A stretch of DNA of 64,000 nt from Saccopteryx bilineata (lineage: Eukaryota; Chordata; Mammalia; Chiroptera; Emballonuridae): NCBI RefSeq assembly GCF_036850765.1, contig NC_089490.1, positions 106,262,574 to 106,326,573 on the forward strand, written 5' to 3'. Within the stretch, counting starts at the first letter, position 1; each line of letters starts with the position of its first letter. Below, piece by piece: positions 11,064 through 22,283 of this stretch. Below the pieces are notes generated by a model. It was not told where the DNA came from. It searched no databases and worked only from the letters and a program-made list of their open reading frames with translations. The position numbers were made by a program, and so were the translations under genes.

Positions 11064-11751
11064 CATGGAAGCCCGTCGTCCAGATGATGGTATTGGTTGC
11101 CCTTCTTGCTTGGGATGGGCATGATTATATTAATGTGTGTTGGGGGCGGGCTGTGGGCAGACAGGATCCTTGTAGCCTGGGGTTTGGTTTTGGGACTAAG
11201 CCTTTCCCACCCTATTTGATGTATGGTGGTGCACTCTTACGAGAAATCCCATTATGCCTCAGGTAAGTGACTTTGTATCAGAGACTTCCTTGTTTTGTAT
11301 ATTGGATTAAAAGTTTTGATTTCTACACTATAAAGTGGAGCAGACCAGGAGCTTGCTCTCTCTCGGTTCCTGAGATTAGCATCAGAGAGGAGAGCAGAGA
11401 AAGGCCACGTGGAGGAGGCCAGGAGAAGCAGCCAAGATGGTGGAGTGTTGAAGGAGAAGCCAGTTTGTGCAGAGAGAAGGAGATGGGAAACAGAGGTGAA
11501 TAAGGCTGGTGAGGTAGAAACCTCTGATTCTAGGAAACTCGGATAAGTCAGTAGCTTTGGGAGCCCTGAATGGAAAGGGAATTGTTTTCCCACTGTGTGT
11601 ATTTCTTGCCCTCCAGGTGCAAGCTAGGATTAAAGCTGATGGCCCACCAGTTTCTGGCTCCATTGTTTCATTACTGTCTGTCCGAATCTAATGCAAACCT
11701 GTACAGACCAGGTGGCTGTGATGGTGGCCTTGGCTACTGGCTTTACAATAC
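11064..11751. other. Unclassified repeat-like sequence
   Basis: No conserved gene is evident, although short frames run on both strands. The purine-rich stretch 11340-11510 and the CCTGTACAGACCAGG end look like part of an interspersed repeat, perhaps an ERV LTR, but I could not find termini. Confidence 0.3.
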
Positions 11752-11946
11752 ACTTTTAAAAAATATTATGTTTATTGACTTTAGAGAGAGGAGAGAGAGA
11801 GAGAGAAATGGAGAGAGGAGCGGGAAATGTCAACTCGTAGTAGTCACTTCTTGTATGTGCCTTGACTGGGCAAGCCCAGGGTTTCGAATCAATTACCTCA
11901 GCGTTCTAGGTCAATACTTTATCCACTGTACTACCACAGGTCAGGC
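11752..11946 (-). repeat. SINE-C
   Basis: Minus-strand copy ending ACTACCACAGGTCAGGCT on the plus strand. Confidence 0.82.
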
Positions 11947-11984
11947 TCCTAATATACATTTTAATCATCTTCTCAGAACAGCCT

Positions 11985-12110
11985 TTGTATGCTCAGTATA
12001 ACCATGTAAAGTATGATTATTCTGATTTTACAAAGCAGAAAGATGAGGCTCAGAGAGTGATTTTCCCAGTCACAGGTATAAGTGAGTGATCTGAGACTGG
12101 ATTTAATCCA
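11985..12110 (+). repeat. MIR-like fragment
   Basis: Core resembles MIR: AGATGAGGCTCAGAGAGTGA followed by a CCAGTCACA-type sequence. Confidence 0.5.
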
Positions 12111-12185
12111 GGTCTGGCTGACTTTGGACCAACTATTCTGTCAGAAACAAGCAGAAAACTGTTGGACCAAGATTTATGTTTCTGA

Positions 12186-12360
12186 CCTGACCTGTGCTTG
12201 CGCAGTGGATAAAGCATCAACCTGGGATGCTGAGGTTGCCAGTTTGAAACCCTGGGCTTGCCCAGTCAAGTCATATCTCTGCTTCTACCCCAACACCTTT
12301 CTCTTTCTCTCTCTCTCCTCTTGCTAAAATCAATATATAAGATATAAAAAGAAAATCATG
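12186..12360 (+). repeat. SINE-C
   Basis: Starts CCTGACCTGTGCTTGCGCAG and ends at CTAAAATCAATATATAA plus an A-rich tail. Confidence 0.82.
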
Positions 12361-12439
12361 ATAGTTTTAAAAAAAAAGATTATTGCTTCTGGTTTGAATC
12401 CTGCACCAGAGAGGTCTGAGGATTCTGTGAGTGAAAAGG

Positions 12440-13230
12440 AAACAATCAACAGTAAAAAGGCAACCTATGGAATGGGAAAAAATGTCTGCTAATCATGAAT
12501 ATATATCTGTAAGGGTTTAACATACAGAATATATAAATTTACTAACTCCTACAGTCCAACACCAAGAAAACAACTTGATAAAAAAAATGGGTAATGAATT
12601 TGAATACACATTTCTCCAAAGTAGATATACAAATGACCAATAAACATGAAAAGATGCTCACCATCATTAACCATTAGAAAATGCAAGTCAAAACCATGAG
12701 ATGTCACTTTACATCCACTAGGATGAGCACTATAAAAAACAAACAAAACCCCCAGAAAATAGCAAGTGTTAGTGAGAGTGTGGAGAAATTAAAACACTTA
12801 TGTATAGCTGGTATGAATGTAAGATATAGTGCAGACACAATGGAAACCAGTATGGAGGTTCTTAAATAATTAAAAATAGAATTATTATATATTCAGTAAT
12901 CACACTATGGGAATATATCCAAAAGAACTGAGAACAGAACCTCCAAGATATATTTGCACACCCATGTTATTGCAGCATTATTTACAAAGCCCAGACGTGT
13001 AAGCAACCCAATTTTCCATCAAGGAATGGATAGAGAAAGTGTGGGATGTGCATAGAATGAAATATTATTCAGCCTTAAGAGGAAGGGAATACTGTCACAT
13101 GCTACAACATGGATAGATTTTGAGGACATTATACTAAGTGAAATACATCAGCCATGAAAAGAGAATTACTGTGTGATTCTACTTATATGAAGTATCTGAA
13201 GTAGTTAAACTGATAGAAATAGATATTTAT
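12440..13230 (+). repeat. Old LINE-1, ORF2 3' end
   Basis: Decayed L1 ORF2 C-terminal region, recognisable by CATTTCTCCAAAGTAGATAT, AAACATGAAAAGATGCTCA and GGAATATATCCAAAAGAACT. It continues after a SINE-C insertion at 13430. Confidence 0.8.
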
Positions 13231-13428
13231 TAATTTTCTTATTTTATCTATTCATTTTTTATTTTTTAGAGATAGAGGAGAGACAGAAAGAGAGAGAAGG
13301 AGAGAGGAGCAGGAAGCATCAACTCTCATATGTACCTTGACCAGGCAAACCTAGGGTTTCAAACTGGGGACTTCTGCGTTCCAGGTCAAAGCTTTATGCA
13401 CTCACAGCACCACCACAGGTCTGGCAGA
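13231..13428 (-). repeat. SINE-C in old L1
   Basis: Minus-strand copy. The flanking GAAATAGATATTTA / GAAACAGATATTTA is the target duplication. Confidence 0.82.
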
Positions 13429-13629
13429 AACAGATATTTAACAGTGGCTGCCAGGGGCGGGATGCAGGTGACAATGAGGACTGCTCAATAGATAGTTTCA
13501 GTCTGTGTTCATTGCAGCATTATTTACCCAAGTATTCATCAGTAGGTGAGTGGATAAAAAGGCTGTGGTACATGTACAGAATGAAATACTACTTGGCTGT
13601 AAAAAAACAAACAAACCCAAAACAAAAAA
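13429..13629 (+). repeat. Old LINE-1, continued
   Basis: Continuation of L1 with GCAGCATTATTTACCCAAGT and GTACATGTACAGAATGAAA. Confidence 0.7.
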
Positions 13630-13955
13630 ATTTTTTTTTAATATTTTATTTATTTATTTATTTATTACAGAGAGAGGAATAGATAAGGACAGACAGGATC
13701 GGAGAGAGATGAGAAGCATCAATCATCAGTTTTTCGTTGGGACTCCTTAGTTGTTCATTGATTGCTTTCTCATACATGCCTTGACCTGTGGGCCTTCAGC
13801 AGACTGAGTAACCCCTTGCTTGAGCCAGCGACCTTGGGTCCAAGCTGGTGAGCTTTTTTTTTTTTGCTCAAGCTGGCGACCTCGGGGTCTCGAACCTGGG
13901 TCCTTCCGCATCCCAGTCCGTAGCTCTATCCACTGCGCCACCAATTGGTCAGGCC
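13630..13955 (-). repeat. SINE-B
   Basis: Minus-strand copy with the usual GAGAAGCATCAATCATCAG block. It interrupts the old L1. Confidence 0.85.
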
Positions 13956-14372
13956 AAAACGGAAATCTTAGCTTTTGTTAGAGCATTCACTTAGCTTATT
14001 ATGCTAAGTGAAATAAGCCAGTCAGAGAAATACAGAGACCATATGATCTCAGTTAAATGTGAAATCTGATGAACAAAATAAACTGATGAACAAAGTAGAA
14101 ATAGAGGCATGGCTACATGGAACAGACTGTCAGCTGTTGGGGTGGGGGCTGGGAGGCTGAATGAAAGAAGGTGAAGGGATTAAGCATATAAACATAAAAC
14201 ACACAGACAAGACAACAACGTGGTGATAGCAAAGGGGGGAAATGGGGACAGAAATTCTGGACTTTTTTTGGAGCAATGGAAGCAGATGCATTGTTAGATG
14301 TTTTGTTGAATGGTACACTTGACACCCATATGATTTTGTAAATCAATGTCACTCCAATGAATTCAATCAAAA
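13956..14372 (+). repeat. Old LINE-1 3' end
   Basis: L1 end with TTATGCTAAGTGAAATAAGC and CAATGTCACTCCAATGAATT, the common 3' UTR end. Confidence 0.75.
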
Positions 14373-14650
14373 AAGTCCTAGAGATCTCTTACATAGCACT
14401 GGGAATATAGCTAACACTCTGAACTGCACACTTAAAAATGATTAAGATGTGGCCCTGGCCGGTTGGCTCAGTGGTAGAGTGTCAGCCTGGCATGCAGGAG
14501 TCCTGGGTTCGATTCCCAGCCAGGGCACACAGGAGAAGCACCCATCTGCTTCTCCACCCCTCCTCCTCTCCTTCCTCCCTGTCTCTCTCTTCCCCTCCTG
14601 CAGCCAAGGCTCCACTAGAGCAAAGTTGGCCCAGGCCCTGAGGATGGCCA

Positions 14651-15194
14651 TGTGGTTCTTAACCTTTCTAATGCCTAGACCCCGCAATAATACAGTTCCT
14701 CATGTTGTGGACCCCAAACCAAATATATATAGCCTGATAGAGAGTCAGAGGGATAGACAGGGACAGACAGACAGGAATGGAGACAGATGAGAAGCATCAA
14801 TCATTAGTTTTTCCTTGCGCATTGCAACTTCTTAGTTGTTCATTGATTGCTTTATCATATGTGCCTTGACCGTGGGCCTTCAGCAGACTGAGTAACCCCT
14901 TGCTGGAGCCAGCGACCCTGGGTCCAAGCTGGTGAGCTTTTTGCTCAAGCCAGATGAGCCCGTGCTCAAGCCGGCGACCTCGGGGTCTCGAACCTGGATC
15001 CTTCCACATCCCAGTCCAATGCTCTATCCACTGCGCCACTGCTTGGTCAGGCATCAAAAAATAATTTTGGTGGCTACTTCATAACTGTAATTTTGCTACA
15101 GTTATGATTCGGAATGTAAATACCTGATATGCATTATGTATTTTCCGATGGCTTTAGGCAACCCTGCCAGTAGCGACCCACAGGTTGAGAACCG
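14651..15194. mobile_element. SPIN-like hAT non-autonomous element
   Basis: Left end TGGTTCTTAACCTTTCTAAT and right end CCACAGGTTGAGAACCG form short inverted repeats. The interior keeps GTTCCTCATGTTGTGG, CTACTTCATAACTGTAAT and TTTTCCGATGGCTTTAGGC, which I recognise from the SPIN (Space Invaders) hAT family known from bats and other tetrapods. It has no coding capacity. Without the nested SINE-B (14722-15053) it is about 210 bp, so much of the element is missing. An exact 8-bp target duplication could not be fixed because the SINE edge is altered. Confidence 0.65.
14722..15053 (-). repeat. SINE-B nested in the hAT element
   Basis: Minus-strand SINE-B from the AGAGAGTCAGAGGGATAGAC tail side to GCTTGGTCAGGC. 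It is the youngest layer of the nest. Confidence 0.85.
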
Positions 15195-15589
15195 ATGGCT
15201 GCCTCAGGCGCTAGAATGGCTCTGGTTGCAACAGAGCGATGCCCCCTGGTGGGCATGCCGGGTGGATCCCTATCGGGCACATGCGGGAGTCTGTCTGACT
15301 GCCTCCCCGTTTCCAACTTCAGAAAAATACAAAAAAAAAAAAAAAATCCAAAATACCGATCAAGATGTTACAATTTACGGGTTGTTTTTAACCAAAATTT
15401 TTAAAATCATTTTAAGAACAAAGAGAGGACAGCCCCGAATTTGTATAGCTTAAAAAAAAAAAAAGTTAAAGAGCCTGGCCATCAGTTATCCAACCATAGG
15501 GCCTCAAGAGTTGCAACCTCCCTTTTCCCACACTAGGAAAGGCCTCTAGCTTCAGCCAGGTGTCGCTCTCACCGCTGGACCCTCGCTCC

Positions 15590-16080
15590 GCCCCTCTCCC
15601 AGCCCACCTCCTAGATTTCTCCAATCGCGGCCCTGGCTCCGCCTCTGCCGAACCTCTTTCCTGCATCCGGGCCTGGGCCGGCTGGTTTTGAAGCAGCATG
15701 GAGGTCCCCAGCGAACCTTGGTGCCGCCGGAGCTCTTCCTCGTCCCCCAAGGATAGCTCCGGGGTCTCGGTGTCCAAGGAGCTGCTGACCGCAGGGAGCG
15801 GCGGCCACAGAGGTGACGGGCGGGTGGCAGCGACGTGGGGCGCGCACGTGCGGCGGGGGGCTTGCTTCCGGAGCGGCCGGAGCAGCCGGGGAGGAAGGAG
15901 CCAGCACCCTAGCCAGGCCTGGTATCCCACAGGGGAGCCCCCCGGGGTGACCTGCATGCCTGCCGCCGCGGGGACAGTGGGTGGAGGGCGTGCGTCGGTA
16001 GCGAGAGCCCATCTGCCGAGCGCCACAGCAAGGCTCCTTCCTTGGAGGTCGGACCTTAGGGTTGGCTGGCTGCGTCCTAG
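15590..16080 (+). promoter_or_regulatory. NOPCHAP1: CpG island promoter of NOPCHAP1
   Basis: A GC- and CpG-rich block around the first exon, in an otherwise AT-rich window, with several GC-box-like GGGCGG/CCGCCC strings. It has no TATA box at a fitting distance, as usual for housekeeping promoters. A transcription start shortly before 15698 is inferred. Confidence 0.8.
15698..15812 (+). CDS. NOPCHAP1: NOPCHAP1 coding exon 1
   Basis: NOPCHAP1 (C12orf45) helps build box C/D snoRNPs by linking NOP58 to the RUVBL1/RUVBL2 ATPases in the nucleus; this role is known from human work and is not visible in the sequence. The exon encodes the N-terminus from ATG 15698. Its end, DSSGVSVSKELLTAGS, is the conserved family signature. 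The donor GTGACG follows at 15813 and splits a Gly codon (phase 1). The four exons total 561 nt, giving 186 residues, close to the 185 I recall for human. All splice sites are GT/AG and the frame is open throughout, so the gene looks functional. The very N-terminus is the least conserved part. Confidence 0.93.
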
Positions 16081-16219
16081 CGATTGGCTGGTCCTGGGAG
16101 CTGATAACTGATAAGGATCGTTCCTCCACTCCTCCATCCTCAAAGAACCAACACTTTGTGACGCCCTCTTGTAGAGGGAGACATAGGTCCATGGAATCCA
16201 CACAGGGTTTCAGACACCG

Positions 16220-16420
16220 TAATAGAGAATTTAAAGCATAGGTTCGAGTCCCAGCTCCACGAGTAATTAGCTGTGGGCCTTTCTAGGAGAGTTGTTTGCA
16301 TTCTCAGCGCCCGTTTTCACATTTGAAATATGGAGGTAGTAGTACTTACAGAATTTTTGTGAAAGGAGAATGTGCATATATTCTCAGTAAATGTTAGCTT
16401 TATGAAATAGTTTCGTGAGG
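16220..16420 (+). repeat. MIR-like fragment
   Basis: Looks like a MIR: GGTTCGAGTCCCAGCTCC near 16240, then TTCACATTTGAAATATGG and TCTCAGTAAATGTTAGC. Confidence 0.6.
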
Positions 16421-16594
16421 ACCCAGAGTGTCAGGAGTTATAACAGCCAAAGCTTTGTAATAATTATATAATAAGGAATAATAATAATAATAATAAATAA
16501 CAATGAAAGTTTATGTAGTGTTTACTGTGTCCCAGGGATTAACCAAATTAATGCTCACAACCCTGTGCAGAAGGTTCTGTTCTCTCCATTTTAT

Positions 16595-16796
16595 TTTATT
16601 TTTTATTTTTTTTAATTTATTCATTTTAGAGAGGAGAGGGAGAGAGAGAGAGAGGAGAGACAGAGAGAGAGAAGGGGGGAGGAGCTGGAAGCATCAACTC
16701 CCATATGTGCCCTGACCAGGTAAGCCCAGGGTTTCAAACCGGCGACCTCAGCATTTCCAGGTCGTCGCTTTATCCACTGCGCCACCACAGGTCAGG
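16595..16796 (-). repeat. SINE-C with TSD
   Basis: Minus-strand copy with the duplication CTGTTCTCTCCATTTTAT near 16577-16594 and 16798-16815. Confidence 0.88.
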
Positions 16797-16929
16797 CCTG
16801 TTCTCTCCATTTTATAAAGGAGGAAACAGTCATGGTATATCATAGCAGGTAAGTAACTTGCCAGAGATAGTGTGGATGGAAATGAACAAAACTAGGATTT
16901 GAATCCAATCAGTTTGCCTGCAGAGTCCA

Positions 16930-17241
16930 AGCTCTTTTTTTTTTTTTTCTTGAGACAGAGAGAGGGATAGACAGGGACAGAGAGAGATGAGAAGCATCAA
17001 TCATCAGTTTTTTGTTGCAAGACTTTAGTTGTTCTTTGATTGCTTTCTCATATGTGCCTTGACCGTGGGCTTTCAGCACCGAGTAACCCCTTGTTCGAGC
17101 CAGCAACCTTGGGTCCAAGCTGGTGAGCTTTTTGCTCAAACCAAATGAGTCCGCGCTCAAGTTAGCGACCTCGGGGTCTCGAACCTGGGTCCTCTGCATC
17201 CCAGTCCAACGCTCTATCCACTGCGTCACCCCCTGGTCAGG
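16930..17241 (-). repeat. SINE-B
   Basis: Minus-strand copy flanked by CCAAGCTCTTT on both sides. Confidence 0.87.
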
Positions 17242-17524
17242 CCAAGCTCTTTGTACTAATCCAATCGCTAGGCCTAAATTAGTAAGCAGCCAATGTTTGT
17301 GGAGCTCTGTTTTGTGAGCAAACAGGAGATTTTGTGGGTATTGGACCCTGGGTGCAAAGCCCTGAGTTTTTTTGAAAGATAAGTCCTGTTCTCTGAGTTC
17401 GGATGGGTGGAAATGTTGGGTTGATTCAAGGAGTAGTGAATGATGAGACTAAATATATAGCATGGGGGGACAAAATTTTTCCAAAGGGCTGTTTTCACTA
17501 GGTTGGGAATTGTTTTTTTGGCTT

Positions 17525-17854
17525 TTTTTGCTTGCTTGTTTTTTGTGATAGAGGCAGAGAGAGGGACAGATAGGAAGGGAGAGAGATGAGAAACGTCAAT
17601 TCTTCCTTGCGGCACCTAAGTTGTTCATTGATTGCTTTCTCATATGTTCCTTGACTGGGGGCTACAGCAGGGTGAGTGAACTCTTGCTCAAACCATCAAC
17701 CATGGGTGGTCATGTATATGATCCCACACTCAAGCCAGTGACCCCGAGCTCAAGCTAGTGAGCCCACGCTCAAACCAGCGACCTTGGGGTTTCCAACCTG
17801 GGTCCTCTGCGTCCTAGTCCAATGCTGTATCCACTGCGCCACAGCCTGGTCAGG
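17525..17854 (-). repeat. SINE-B, older variant
   Basis: Minus-strand copy with the GGTCATGTATATGATCCCAC insertion typical of the longer subfamily. Confidence 0.83.
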
Positions 17855-17879
17855 CTAGGTTGGGCGTTGTTAATGAAGG

Positions 17880-18020
17880 GGAGCTAACCACACAGGCATG
17901 TTCTACAAATGAAACGAATGCTCAAAGAGGTTAGGTAATTTGCCCAATATAACACAGCTAGTAACCATGTCTGGCTTCACCTAACCACTGTTTACTCTGT
18001 ACAACTTCCTCCATTCTGTC
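17880..18020 (+). repeat. MIR-like fragment
   Basis: GCTCAAAGAGGTTAGGTAAT and TTGCCCAATATAACACAGC resemble the MIR core. Confidence 0.55.
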
Positions 18021-18159
18021 AGTGCAGACCCATTTTTGTCATAGATGGATTTCTGATCCAGAAAGGTGCCGTTTAGTGTGACAGAGATGTATGAGACAGA
18101 CTTAAGAAAGGGGAGGTACATAAAAACTAAAATGTTGTAATGGAACTTGGGGTGCTTCT

Positions 18160-18505
18160 CTTTTTGTTATTTTATTATTTATTTATTTATTTTACAGAGA
18201 CAGAGAGTTAGATGGAGGGATAGATAAGGAGAGACAGGAATGGAGAGAGATGAGAAGCATCAATCATCAGCTTTTCGTTGCGACATCTTAGTTGTTCATT
18301 GATTGCTTTCTCATATGTGCCTTGACCGTGGGCCTTCAGCAGACCGAGAAACCCTTTGCTTAAGTCAGCGACCTTGGGTCCAAGCTGGTGAGCTTTTGCT
18401 CAAACCAGATGAGCCTGCGCTCAAGCTGGCGACCTCGGGGTCTCGAACCTGGGTCCTCCGCATCCCAGTTCGATGTTCTATCCACTGTGTCACCACCTGG
18501 TCAGG
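18160..18505 (-). repeat. SINE-B with TSD
   Basis: Minus-strand copy flanked by GGTGCTTCTCTTTTT-type repeats on both sides. Confidence 0.87.
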
Positions 18506-18631
18506 CAGAGGTGCTTCTCTTTTTAAAAGCATCTTGGGAAATGTGTAATGGTCAAGACTTAAGAGTGGTCACAGAAGGTTTGCTGATGGCCCCTATTTCT
18601 TTAAGCTATAGTAAATTGTGTGTGTTTTCAG

Positions 18632-18718
18632 GTATATGGGACAGATTGCTCATCAACTCCAAGCTTAATTCCAGAAAGAATTCCACTCTTCAAACAGTTC
18701 GGGTAGAGAGGAGTCCCT
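18632..18718 (+). CDS. NOPCHAP1: NOPCHAP1 coding exon 2
   Basis: An 87-nt exon between TTTTCAG and GTAAGT. It reads GIWDRLLINSKLNSRKNSTL followed by QTVRVERSP, the conserved central segment of NOPCHAP1. It enters in phase 1 and leaves after the first base of a Leu codon. Confidence 0.95.
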
Positions 18719-20020
18719 GTAAGTACCCTTCCCTCGCTCTCTTCGTCTCTCTCAAGAACCCTCTCGGATGTTAACTTCTGCCTGATTAAGTAGTTATTTG
18801 ATGGGATCGCCTCTGTCTTCATGGTCAAATATTAAAACACCATTACCACCATTTTCTTTTCTTTCCTTTCCTACTCTGAACTTTTTAGCCACCTGTTGTG
18901 GAGCTCTGTCAGTGATTTCATGTTCTGAGAGCTAGTTATGTGCTAGGTCTCCTTCGAAAGAAAAAGGAATTAGTGTCCCTTATTTGTTGACTCCCCTTGC
19001 AATTATCCCCCCTATTTTATAGAAGAGTAAACTGAGATTTCGAGTGGTTAAATTAAATATACTAGTTTGGACTCCTGTGGTTGTAAATGACAAAAACCCA
19101 ATTCAGATTGCTTTAAGAACAAAAAAAGAAAAAAAAGGAGGGGGGAAGGAAGGAAAGAAAGAAAAGAAATTACGTTGGCTCATTTTATTGGGGAAAAACC
19201 CCAGTGACTTCAGATACATCTGCCTCCAAGCGCTGGGTCCTCAGGGCTCTGCGTCTCTTAGCTCTCCCCTCCCCGGTGTGGGCTTATTCTAGAGCAGGGC
19301 CTTCCCCCACCTCTGGCAAGCTGGCCAACTTATCAGCAGCTCCAGGCTTAGATTCAGCAGCACACTCAGTCTGTCACTCAGAAAGATGGCCTTTCTCTAC
19401 AGTTCAAACCATGTCTCAGGGTGACCTCGTATTGGTCTGGCTAGATCACGGTGTCACTGTGTATGCCATGCTTCAACTCATGCCAGCCAAGGTTGTGGAG
19501 CATGTAGTCACACCTGGGATGAGGGACAGTGACTAGGAGTGACAGAGCTTGAAAGGAAAGTCAGGGTTATGTTATTAGAAGAAAGGGGACTGGATGTTAG
19601 ACAGGTAAAAACAATCACTATTTAATTAACATGCCCAGTGTAATTCATATCGTCAGAGGTAGAACTGGGATTCTGGTAATAACTGTCAGTCTGTCTCCAC
19701 AGCCTGGTGCACTTAACTGTTAAGTCATTCGGCCTCCTTTTTCAGTTACTGTTGGTTGAATGTCAGACTTCTAGGAGGTCACAGGGCTGGGGATTTATGA
19801 AAAACATAACACGTTGAGAAATAATTGCTGGTGTGGTCCTACTGCTTTTAGAATTCAGAAGATGAAGATTTTTAAAATAAAAGGAATTTGAAAAATTTTA
19901 AATTACAATTTATTATTATTATTAAATTCAGAAGTGTTTTACAGGAAATTATGGATTTTAAAATTTGAACTTTGGGCAGATACTAACATAAGTATTGGTA
20001 AACTATATTACCTCTCCTAG
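18719..20020 (+). other. NOPCHAP1: NOPCHAP1 intron 2
   Basis: Intron of about 1.3 kb with a purine-rich A/G tract at 19116-19168 and no recognised SINE. It ends with CTCTCCTAG. Confidence 0.85.
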
Positions 20021-20157
20021 TGTTGGACCAAGTGCAGACCTTTCTGCCACAGATGGCTCAGGCAAATGAAAAGCTAAGCAAAGAAATGGAAGCTGCACCA
20101 CCTGGTCGTTTTAATATTGAAAATATTGATGAGACTCTTGGAAAAGTTATACAAATG
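20021..20157 (+). CDS. NOPCHAP1: NOPCHAP1 coding exon 3
   Basis: A 137-nt exon completing the Leu codon and reading LLDQVQTFLPQMAQANEKLS, then PPGRFNIENIDE and KVIQM. The helical stretch and the PPGRFNIENID motif are the most conserved part of the family. The exon ends on a codon boundary before GTAACT. Confidence 0.95.
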
Positions 20158-20204
20158 GTAACTATGCTTTGTTTTCATTTCATACAGTAAAATTACCAGT
20201 ATGT

Positions 20205-20895
20205 CTTATCACCGAAAAAGAGAGAGAAGTGAGAAGTGTTAACTCGTAGTTGTGCCACTTTAGTTGTTTATTTTTTATTTTTGTATTTTTCTGAAGTGAG
20301 AAGCGGTGAGGCAGAGAGACAGACTCCTGCATACACCCGAAAAGGATCCATCTGGAAAGCCCACCAGGGGGCAATGCTCTGCCCATCTGGGGTGTTGTTC
20401 TGTTGCAATTGGAGCCATTCTAGTGCCTGAGGCAGAGGCCATGGAGCCATCCTCAATGCCTGGGCCAACTTTACTCCAGGGGAGCCTTGGCTACAGGAGG
20501 GGAAGAGAGAGATAGAAAGGAAGGAGAGGGGGAAGGGTGGAGAAGGAGATGGGCGCTTTTCCTGTGGGCCGTGGCCAGGAATCGAACCCAGGACTTCCAC
20601 ACACCAGGCTGATGCTCTACCACTGAGCCAGCTGGCCAGGGCCACTTTAGTTGTTTATTGATTGCTTCTTATTTGTGCCTTGATGAAGGGGCTCCAGCTG
20701 AGTCAGTGACCCCTTGCTCAAGCCAGCCACCTTTGGGCTTGAACCAGAGACCATGGGGTCATGCTGCTCTCAAGCTGGTGAGCTTGTACTCAAGCCAGAT
20801 GAGCCTGCGCTCAAGCCAGCAACCTCGGGTTTCGAACCTGGGTCTTCAGCAACCTAGGTTGATGCTCTAGTCCCTGCACCACTACCGTTCAGGCT
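20205..20895 (-). repeat. SINE-B split by SINE-A
   Basis: Minus-strand SINE-B in two parts (about 20205-20267 and 20643-20895) on either side of a SINE-A. Confidence 0.83.
20268..20642 (-). repeat. SINE-A nested in SINE-B
   Basis: Minus-strand copy. GCCACTTTAGTTGTTTA, part of the host SINE-B, is duplicated on both sides. Confidence 0.9.
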
Positions 20896-20927
20896 AGGCT
20901 CATGTCTTATGTCTATTCTGGAATTCT

Positions 20928-21077
20928 CTCTTTTGTTTATTGATTTTAGAGAGAAAGGAAGGGAGAAAGAGACAGAAACATCGATCTGTTCCTGTATGTG
21001 CTCTGACCAGGGATCAAACCAACAACCTCTGGGCTTTGGGATGATGCTCTAACCAACTGAGCTCTTCAGCCAGGGCT
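20928..21077 (-). repeat. SINE-V, minus strand
   Basis: Contains GAAACATCGATCTGTTCCTG and ends CTAACCAACTGAGCTCTTCA, the reverse of a Ves-like head. Confidence 0.78.
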
Positions 21078-21367
21078 GGAATTCTCTTTATAACAGTTGT
21101 GTCTGGGCAGAGCTGACACCATTGTTAATAATAATATCTAATTCATCAGCAAATCTGGTCAGCTCTACCTCCAGAATATTCCCCAAATCCAACCACTTTA
21201 CGTGAGCTCCCCCTCTGCCACCCCTGCTAATAATTAAGGTCTCCCCTTTGGACGATTGCAACAATTTCCTAACAGGTCTGTGTTCACTCTTTTTTTCCTA
21301 GAGTCTCTTCACTCTGTGTGTGGCCCACAGTTTGGGAGCCAGCAGACTTCCCATCCCATTTCTTTTT

Positions 21368-21505
21368 TTCTTTTTTCTTTTTTTTTTAAACAGAGACAGT
21401 CGGAGAGAGGGATAGACAGGGACAGACAGGAACGAAGAGAGATGAGAAGCATCAATCATTAGTTTTTCATTGTGCGTTGCAACACCTTAGTTGTTCATTG
21501 ATTGT
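21368..21505 (-). repeat. SINE-B, truncated
   Basis: Only the 3' part of a minus-strand SINE-B is present, from the T-rich tail to TTGTTCATTGATTG. Confidence 0.8.
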
Positions 21506-21729
21506 ATTCATGACATTATCAAATTGGGTTATAGGGGCCTTTTAGACTTTCGGTAACTGTAAATCATTATGGTGGATTCTGGCAACTAAAAGGATAAAAG
21601 TGTCCTCTTAGTTGAAAACATGTCCTCTGAGCTTCAATATTGTGCTAAATGTTGCTTGTTCCCAATGTGTTATGGCAACTCTTTAGGGAACTACCCTGAA
21701 CTAAATTTCCCATGTGGTGTTTTTTGCAG

Positions 21730-21951
21730 GATGTGGTGTTGTTTGAGATGAATCGGTCTGATTCAAAAGAAGAGGACAGTTCAGAAGAGAATTCACAGCA
21801 TAGTTCAGAGGATGACAGTTCCGAATCCGAGGATGAAGATGAGAGCACCTCTTCTGAAGTCACCATAGACAACATTAAGCTTCCTCATTCAGAAGATGGA
21901 AAAGGAAAGATAGAAGTGTTGGACAGTCCAGCGAGGAAAAAAAAGAAATAG
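21730..21951 (+). CDS. NOPCHAP1: NOPCHAP1 coding exon 4 (C-terminus)
   Basis: The last coding exon, 74 codons to the TAG at 21949-21951. It starts DVVLFEMNRSDSKEEDSSEE and continues in a Ser/Glu/Asp-rich acidic segment, then VTIDNIKLP and GKIEVLDSPARKKKK, a basic end that may serve nuclear import (inference). The acidic run fits a chaperone-type binding region, and low-complexity length differences there are expected between mammals. Confidence 0.95.
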   Translation, partial: DVVLFEMNRSDSKEEDSSEENSQHSSEDDSSESEDEDESTSSEVTIDNIKLPHSEDGKGKIEVLDSPARKKKK

Positions 21952-22277
21952 TGAAAAAAGTGATCTAAGAAACAGGTGATCTATGCCTGCTAATTCTATG
22001 AAAAAGAATGTGGCTCGCTGGTTATTTTGCATTTCAGGTGTATGGGGCTTTGATGTCATATTGGATATGTTTTGTTTCCTGGAGAAACAGAAGCTTGACT
22101 TTTACAGAGTTGGAGTGGATAGCATTTGGGGATCTTCTAAGAGCAGACTGTCTTTGATCTCACGCTAGAAAGATTTAGTTTAGAAAGTTTAACTTTATTT
22201 TTGGTGATGATTGAATTTGTTGGCATTTTTGTTCTTCAGCATAGAGTTCAGACATATCAAACTTATTTTAAAGTAAA

Positions 22278-22283
22278 AATAAA
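22278..22283 (+). terminator. NOPCHAP1: Candidate NOPCHAP1 poly(A) signal
   Basis: AATAAA about 330 bases after the stop codon, in unique sequence before the first SINE. It is the nearest canonical signal; its use is inferred. Confidence 0.55.

Larger units (their letters stand above)
14451..15345 (+). repeat. SINE-A split by a hAT element
   Basis: The left half is 14451-14650 and the right half, beginning CTGCCTCAGGCGCTAGAATG, is about 15195-15345. The interruption is a hAT-type element that itself carries a SINE-B, giving three dated layers. Confidence 0.85.
15813..18631 (+). other. NOPCHAP1: NOPCHAP1 intron 1
   Basis: Begins in the CpG island and then holds a MIR, SINE-C and SINE-B copies listed separately. 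It ends TTTTCAG before exon 2. No other gene is seen. Confidence 0.85.
20158..21729 (+). other. NOPCHAP1: NOPCHAP1 intron 3
   Basis: Filled by SINE-B, SINE-A and SINE-V insertions listed separately. It ends TTTTTTGCAG before exon 4. Confidence 0.85.

Noticed and set aside
15466..16203. Long reading frames on the minus strand over the CpG island (245 and 196 residues)
   Set aside because: They are chance frames in GC-rich DNA opposite NOPCHAP1 exon 1. They have no family resemblance and are interrupted outside the island.
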